Origin: Colius striatus
Taxonomy: Eukaryota > Chordata > Aves > Coliiformes > Coliidae
Length of the DNA: 64,000 nt
Assembly (NCBI RefSeq): GCF_028858725.1
Contig: NC_084762.1
Span: 2,923,374 to 2,987,373 of the forward strand
Direction: 5' to 3'
Shown here: positions 58,618-64,000 of the stretch, in pieces
How the letters are laid out: each line of letters opens with the position of its first letter
Position numbering within the stretch: position 1 is the first letter of the stretch
Translations under genes and position numbers: made by a program
Notes under the pieces: model-generated
Told to the model about the DNA's origin: nothing
Databases searched by the model: none
Seen by the model: only the letters and a program-made list of their open reading frames with translations

Positions 58618-58715
58618 GAGTCATAGAATCATTTTGATTGGAAAAGACCTTTAAGATCATGGAGTCCGATCAACTGCCATAATAAGAAGTGTCCCCACAC
58701 TCCTACTAACACCAG
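58618..58715 (-). mobile_element. CR1 3'-tail fragment, diverged
   Basis: 'tcatagaatcattttgattg' and 'gaaaagacctttaagatcat' with 'ggagtccgatcaactg' match a reversed CR1 tail of the 'ttggaaaagacctttaagatc' subtype. The right limit is uncertain. Confidence 0.85.
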
Positions 58716-59239
58716 TGATGGTCCTTGTCTGTCCCCTGAGTGAACTGAGTCATGGAGATGGACAGCAATAAGCCAAGCCTCTCCAAAGAGGCAGTAGCCA
58801 AGTCAGTCATTAAACTGCAGCAATCACAAGCAATTGCTAAAAGCTGAGGGTTTTCTGTTTGTTTGTTTTTTCATATGTGGACTGGAAAAAAAAGAGGCTG
58901 TGGTATTGCTGTAGGAACCAAGAGACACAAAACACCCAGCATGGTGAGCACCACTCTGAAAGCATTACATTCTCTTATTCCTTGGAGTAAAATCATCGGG
59001 TGTCTCCTACTGAAACAGAAATACACTACACAAACCAAAAGAGTAGGTTAGGAGCTGGAAAACAAACCCAGCTAAACACAAATAAACCATGGACATCTCA
59101 TAACACAGCAAAATTCTTGGGCATTGTCATCTGTTGCTTATCACAGTTTCATTTACATTGGAGCTGTCGTTGTTTCCCTGCAACCTTTGTGTATCCAAAT
59201 AATTACAGCTGTATTACTGTATTATTTTAAATCTAGTCA
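58716..59239. other. Intergenic, no recognised feature
   Basis: Unique sequence; a TTTG repeat lies near 58857-58870. Confidence 0.45.
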
Positions 59240-59960
59240 GTGAAGTGAATAGAACAGTCTGTCTCTGCATTATTCTGGCCAGCATTACATTCTATTACAT
59301 AAGAAATGGGAATTAGATCAATTTTAATGCACTGCTTTAATAAGATGACAACCACAGTTCTAGGTTGCAATTATGGAGGTAATTACAATTTCATTGCTAT
59401 TGCTTAAGATTAAGAATACCAAATTTACCTTGGATTATCTAAGATGAACCCAAGCTATTTTTCTTCTAAATTATATCTTGGCTTGTTTTATTTCTTAACT
59501 TTGTCTGTTTAATAAAGGCATAAAGAAGGCATTACAGGTAGAGTACACCAGGCCAGCTGGTTCAATGTCAAATTCCTGTACAGTGATTTGAGAGAAAAAA
59601 TCATTAATTTTGAAACAGCTCTGGAGGCTGAGTAAAAAGATTATTAGAGGGAAGTTTTATATATGCAGAAAAATTGCTTTTGCATGAATTCACTTTTAAA
59701 ATGTTAATATATGCATAAGAAAATTGTGTTTCTTAATCTCTGAAGAAACACTTATCACTAGGAACCGCTTAATTCTTTTCCTGTGCTTGATTTATTAGCT
59801 TATGAAATTATGCTAATAGCTTGCATGTTAATGGTTTTGGGGCTCAAATGACCTGATTTTAATAATGAAGTGATTTATGCAGTAAATGTAATCAGCACCT
59901 ACGAATCTCACTTAAAAGAATGTATCAGTGATTGCCTATGCTAAAAAACAAATGATTGTC
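59240..59960. promoter_or_regulatory. Large candidate enhancer, homeodomain/POU-rich
   Basis: About 700 bp of repeat-free AT-rich sequence. Words include GCAATTATGG, the palindrome GTAATTAC (59379-59386), AATCATTAATTTTG near 59600, GTTAATATATGC near 59703, AAATTATGCTAATAGC with the octamer variant ATGCTAAT (59810-59817), and GCATGTTAATGG. Such density and length suit a deeply conserved enhancer; conservation is not demonstrated here. Confidence 0.4.
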
Positions 59961-60387
59961 AGCACGGTATACGCTGTGTGTTATGACAGGGAACTGGGAT
60001 GTGTTCAGCTCAGAACACTTTTTAGGCTGAACCACAATGAAGGCTGGACCTACAGCTTTTAAAAGCTGTTGACAGCCCTTCAGTTGCAGACTGGCTTCCT
60101 CACATGGTCACCTTCTAAGAGAAAAGACAGGAGTAGGAGATGGACAGCACCAGAACTGAAGTCTACCCTGGCTCCATCAGTAGAAGACCTCCGTAACAGA
60201 GAGACATCACACACCTGGACAAAGGTGGTTGCAGGAAAAAGAGAAAGTATTTATTTGGGAAAGAAGCTGTGTGTTTTGCAAATTGCAAGAATAAAGGCAT
60301 TTTAATCATTTGACCTGTAAAAAAGTATAAAATGTTCAATCCCTGCGGGATTTGGTAAGCCTATGTGAAACAGATCCTTCACAAAGA
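59961..60387. other. Intergenic, no recognised feature
   Basis: Unique spacer before a CR1 copy. Confidence 0.45.
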
Positions 60388-60705
60388 ATCTCCTGACAGG
60401 AGGCTGTAGTGACGTGGGGGTTGGTCTTTTCTCCCAAGTAACAAGTGATAAAACGAGAGGAAATGGCCTCTTTCTGTTGTCCCAGGGGAGGTTGAGGTTG
60501 GAGCTGAGGCAGAACTGTTTCCCTGAGAGGGGTGTCAGCCCCTGTGCCAGGCTGCCCAGGGAGCTGGGGCAGTGGCCAGCCCTGGAGGGATCCCAAAGCC
60601 GTGTTGCTGAGGGCCATGGGTGAGTGGTGGGCTTGGCAGGGTGAGGAGAGGGCTGGGACTCCAGGAGCTTAAAAGGCTTTTCCAACCAAAAAGATTCCAT
60701 GAAAG
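60388..60705 (+). mobile_element. CR1 retroposon fragment, 'gggcttggcagggtgagg' subtype
   Basis: Landmarks: 'ctcctgacaggaggctgtag', 'gggggttggtcttttctccc', 'ccccaggggaggttgaggtt', 'gtgccaggctgcccaggg', and the end 'aaaaggcttttccaaccaaa'. Same subtype as the copies at 12630 and 15455. Confidence 0.95.
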
Positions 60706-62735
60706 ATTCTTCCCTAAATCTGTATTTACAGACCTGCTCACTGTCAGGACATGTTTGAACTGTGTCTCTGTTCCCCTGCATCGTTTTCTGTGCTGTTCTC
60801 CAAGACAAAAAGGAATTCAAGACTGGGCTTGGAAAAGCAACCAGCAATGCTTCCTTTGCAGCAATGTAAGCTTGTGTTTTGATAAGCTGCTGAACATCAA
60901 TATTCATTTTGGTACAAAAAATTCAAAGATATATTACTAGCTGCCAGAGATGATCTAACTGTTCAAAACCCAGGCAGAAGCTGAGGGAAGTCGAATTGGT
61001 CATTAGCCAAAATGTATAAAGTCAATGGAAGAAAACCCACTGATTCAGCAGAGCTGGATCATTTCTTCCCTAAAGAAATGCCTAAAGGCCCAAAGTCCTC
61101 TCCCCTTCCAAAGCTGAACAACTCTAATCTGTCATTAAGAAACACCTTCCTTGCAGCATCTCAAGCACTTGATACAAAACAGCCTTTAAATTAAACACTG
61201 TTTTTAGAGTGGCTCATTTCACAAAGCAAAAAAGGTGTTACGTTCTGGAGTGTGGCTAATGCTCTTTATTCCAGAATTCGGACCATTAGCTGTATGTCAC
61301 TTATTTCATACCTTAAGGAGGAAAACCAGCATAAGCACCACATACTTTAGCATACTTCTTAAATGTTTTATCTGAGTCATAAACAGAGTCTGTGAAAGCC
61401 TAAGGCATGTATAGATCGTGCAAAAATAACTCAAGAGAAGCTGTGGTAGAGAAGAAAACCTAAAGCCCAGGCTGCTGCCCTGCACACAGCTGCAGAGGAT
61501 GGCAAGGCTGACCCTTTGCTTTAGCCCCAAGTAGGGGCTGACAGGGATAGAGAAGTTTTCCGTTTCAAACCCAGTCTTCTCAGTGACTGGGTCAATGTGC
61601 TCTTAAACACACCGTAAAAAGTTAAAACACCTCAATTTGATTTCCCAAGTTGTATGGAAATTCAGCACATTTGCCCCGTAAATCACAAGTTATATGTAGC
61701 CAAAAGGATTATCAACATGCTCAGTCAAGTATGAAGGAGCAATATGCACAGCCTAGAAGAAAACCTGAACAGAAAACTCTGGAACGATGCTAAGCACAGT
61801 CACAAAAAACCCCTCTCTTGGAAGTGCCCCTGTAGAGGCAGAGACAGGGCTCATTCTACAGCACACATCTGGGCTGAACTCCACTTGTAGAATAAGAGCA
61901 AACTTGATCAAAGCCTGTGTGCTTGCTTTAGATGTGGATGCCATACACGCTGTTACCATAGAGCTGTGACAGCTTAATGAGCTCTCACTGTGTCCACGCT
62001 CCCACCCTGCCCCCTCTCCCCAGAGAAAGGGTCTTGTTCCGTCTCAGGGAGAGGCTCATGGAGGAGCCCTGGCTGCAAGGAGATGCCTGCTGCAGTCCCT
62101 CTCACGGGCCCAGACATCCTTGTCTTGCCAAACAGGATTTCTGGAGGTGAAAATTGCCCTCCTCCATTTCCCTGTGTTGTGCCTGGAGGACATTCCCCTG
62201 ACAGGAGGGACCCGCTGTCGGCAGAGGCAGGGTCAGGAAGGCAGAAAATAAAAGGAGAGATTTCAAAGTTCAGACAGCTTTCTTGGCAAACTGTACCAGC
62301 TCACAGGGGTAAGTATCTGTCTGCTGTTTACTTGGAAATCTGACAAGAATAACTTACTGCTTACAAACCAGGCTCACAAACGCCACAAGCCACAGAGGTC
62401 CAAGTGCTGGTGCACGCTTCTCATCAGACACGCAGAGAAGCGCCCAGTGGGAGTGAAAGGAGGCTCATGTTCATGGGGAAGAGTGTGACATTGGGGAGGA
62501 AGAATGGGAAACTGGGAGGGAAGAGCCAGGGGACCTGCTGCGCTTACCCACTTGCCGTGGCTTGGGAGGGGAGGCACAAGGAGGGGGCTTGTAACACTAC
62601 AGCATGGAGGAAGGTTTCATACTGGCATTTAAGGTCTCCAAAAAGCACTGACACACTGAAACACAGTATTTCCAAACAGATTAATGGGCATTACTCAAAC
62701 ACTGCAACTCCAGAAGTAAGTTTGATAGAGATCAT
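60706..62735. other. Intergenic, no recognised feature
   Basis: Unique sequence. 62020-62340 is more GC-rich with ORFs up to 117 codons but without recognisable domains. No repeat family assigned. Confidence 0.45.
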
Positions 62736-63218
62736 TTGTGTTCAGCTCTGGGGACTTCAGTGTAAGAAGGACATGGAGCTGTTGGAGCAAGTCCAGAGGA
62801 AGGCACGAAGATGATCAGAGGGCTGGAGCATCTCTGCTATGAAGACAGGCTGGAGAAGAGAAGGCTCTGGGGAGACCTTAAAGCACCTTCCAGTACATAA
62901 AAGGGCTGACAAGAAAGCTGGAGAGGGACTTTTTACAAGTGTGTGTTGTGATAGCACAACGGGTAATGGCCCCAAATGGACAGAGGAGAGATTTAGATTG
63001 GAAAGAAGAAAGAAGTTCTTCCCTGTAAGCGTGCTGATGTACAGGTTGCACAGAGAGGCTGTGGCTGCTCCATCCCTGACGGTGTCCAAGGGCAGGTTGG
63101 ATGGGGCTGGGAGCAGCCTGGTCTGGTGGAAGGTGTCCTTGTCTGTGGCAGAGGCTTGGAATGAGATGAACTTTAAGGTCCTTTCCAATCCAATCTGTTC
63201 CATGAGTCTATGATTCTT
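62736..63218 (+). mobile_element. CR1 retroposon fragment, about 480 bp
   Basis: Landmarks in order: 'ttgtgttcagctctgggg', 'ggagcatctctgctatgaag', 'caggctggagaagagaaggc', 'gtgtccaagggcaggttgga', 'ggtcctttccaatccaatct', ending in 'gagtctatgattc'. 5'-truncated; the nearby 124- and 167-codon ORFs are shadows of it. Confidence 0.95.
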
Positions 63219-64000
63219 GTATCCACTTATCTGCATTAAAGCAGAACAGAAACACACCACAACACAGTCAAAATACTACATGATTTGAAGCTATCAGATT
63301 GTTCATTAGCTGCCTTAAATAACAACAGACTGTTAGCACAGTCATCTTCATTTCATGCTACTCTTGCTTCTTACATTGTGTCTTGATTTAATATTAGGCT
63401 TTAAATATCTCTGGGCAAGGATCTGTTTCCCTATGTACTCATTCTACCCCTAGTAAATAGTCCTACGTTCCAACCAACGCCTGCAGTTTCTAAAACACAG
63501 CCAGCAACGATATTTATTGGGTTTTTGTGTGCCCATCCAGAAAAAGGAAATTGTTACCAGAATCACACTCAGAACAGTAACAGGATGCAAATGTGCACCC
63601 AATTCTTGCAGCTTGTGTGCTTCACCCCAGAATCATGCCAGTTCCTGTGGAAGGCAGCGGGAAACCTGACCCAATGAGGACTTTTGACTTGTGTCCCAGG
63701 CATCTTTTTTTTTTGGCTGGATTTATCACAGTCAATGCCTATTTGTTTTGTCTCTCTTCACATGGTAGGCCACGATGGCCAGTCTGCATATTTGGTCAGA
63801 AAAGTCGCAGTGACTTCAAAATATAGGTGTGAAAAACGCCGTATTGCAGGGGGGAGAATTCAAATATGGGATTCAATGTATTTGGGATTGTTAGAAACAA
63901 AAAGGAGGAAAAAAGCTCCACTTCCAGTTAACAGCATGAAGCCTTTCCTGAGTCTCACCACTATTGTAATTTTAATTCCTGGAGACTCAACAGCCCAATA
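63219..64000. other. Intergenic to window edge, no recognised feature
   Basis: Unique sequence with a short T run near 63706. Nothing further recognised. Confidence 0.45.

Noticed and set aside
62757..63260. 167-codon minus-strand ORF and overlapping 124-codon plus ORF
   Set aside because: Both are read from a CR1 fragment.
1..64000. CRISPR array, bacterial operon, insertion sequence, retroviral provirus or tRNA/rRNA gene
   Set aside because: None seen. No regularly spaced direct repeats, no paired long terminal repeats and no gag/pol-like frames were found by eye.
4100..64000. Exons of CDKAL1, CASC15 or other neighbours
   Set aside because: No ORF segment flanked by splice signals resembles these genes; the neighbour placement is only a synteny expectation.

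Overview
This window looks like bird nuclear DNA. It holds one recognisable protein-coding gene followed by about 60 kb of gene desert. The bird assignment rests on about eighteen partial CR1 retroposon copies, many ending in the avian-style 3' tail (a 'ggtcccttccaacc' stretch followed by ATTCTATG-type octamers). It also rests on a vertebrate SOX4 gene with no introns in a very GC-rich CpG island. I saw no bacterial operons, CRISPR arrays, insertion sequences, rRNA or tRNA.

Positions 1-4080 are the SOX4 locus, on the minus strand. They comprise part of the 3' UTR (1-708, running off the left edge), a 435-residue single-exon CDS (709-2016), a 5' UTR of roughly 0.9 kb with a C15 tract and one upstream ORF, and a promoter-like cluster of CCAAT, GC-box and TATA-like elements near 2980-3072. 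The CpG-rich DNA continues to about 4080.

Positions 4080-64000 lie upstream of SOX4. In human the 5' side of SOX4 faces CDKAL1 across a gene desert, so this is probably the bird equivalent of that desert (inference from known synteny; no CDKAL1 exon was seen). The DNA is mostly unique and AT-moderate, with short CR1 fragments in both orientations, two small tandem repeats and simple-sequence tracts. No open reading frame here resembles a known protein. Several stretches without repeats carry dense homeodomain, POU-octamer, SOX or E-box-like words and look like conserved non-coding elements. The best are at 57.7-58.1, 59.2-59.9, 56.15-56.5, 45.3-45.6, 29.9-30.6 and 25.3-25.65 kb. Conservation cannot be tested from one sequence, so these are hypotheses.

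The likely logic is one dosage-sensitive developmental transcription factor (SoxC group) with its promoter at the island and distal enhancers spread through the desert. I found no convincing undescribed multi-gene system. The most useful leads are the candidate enhancers, a perfect splice-donor word inside the SOX4 CDS, the lone uORF, a 63-codon ORF with a signal-peptide-like start, and the two large CR1-free intervals.
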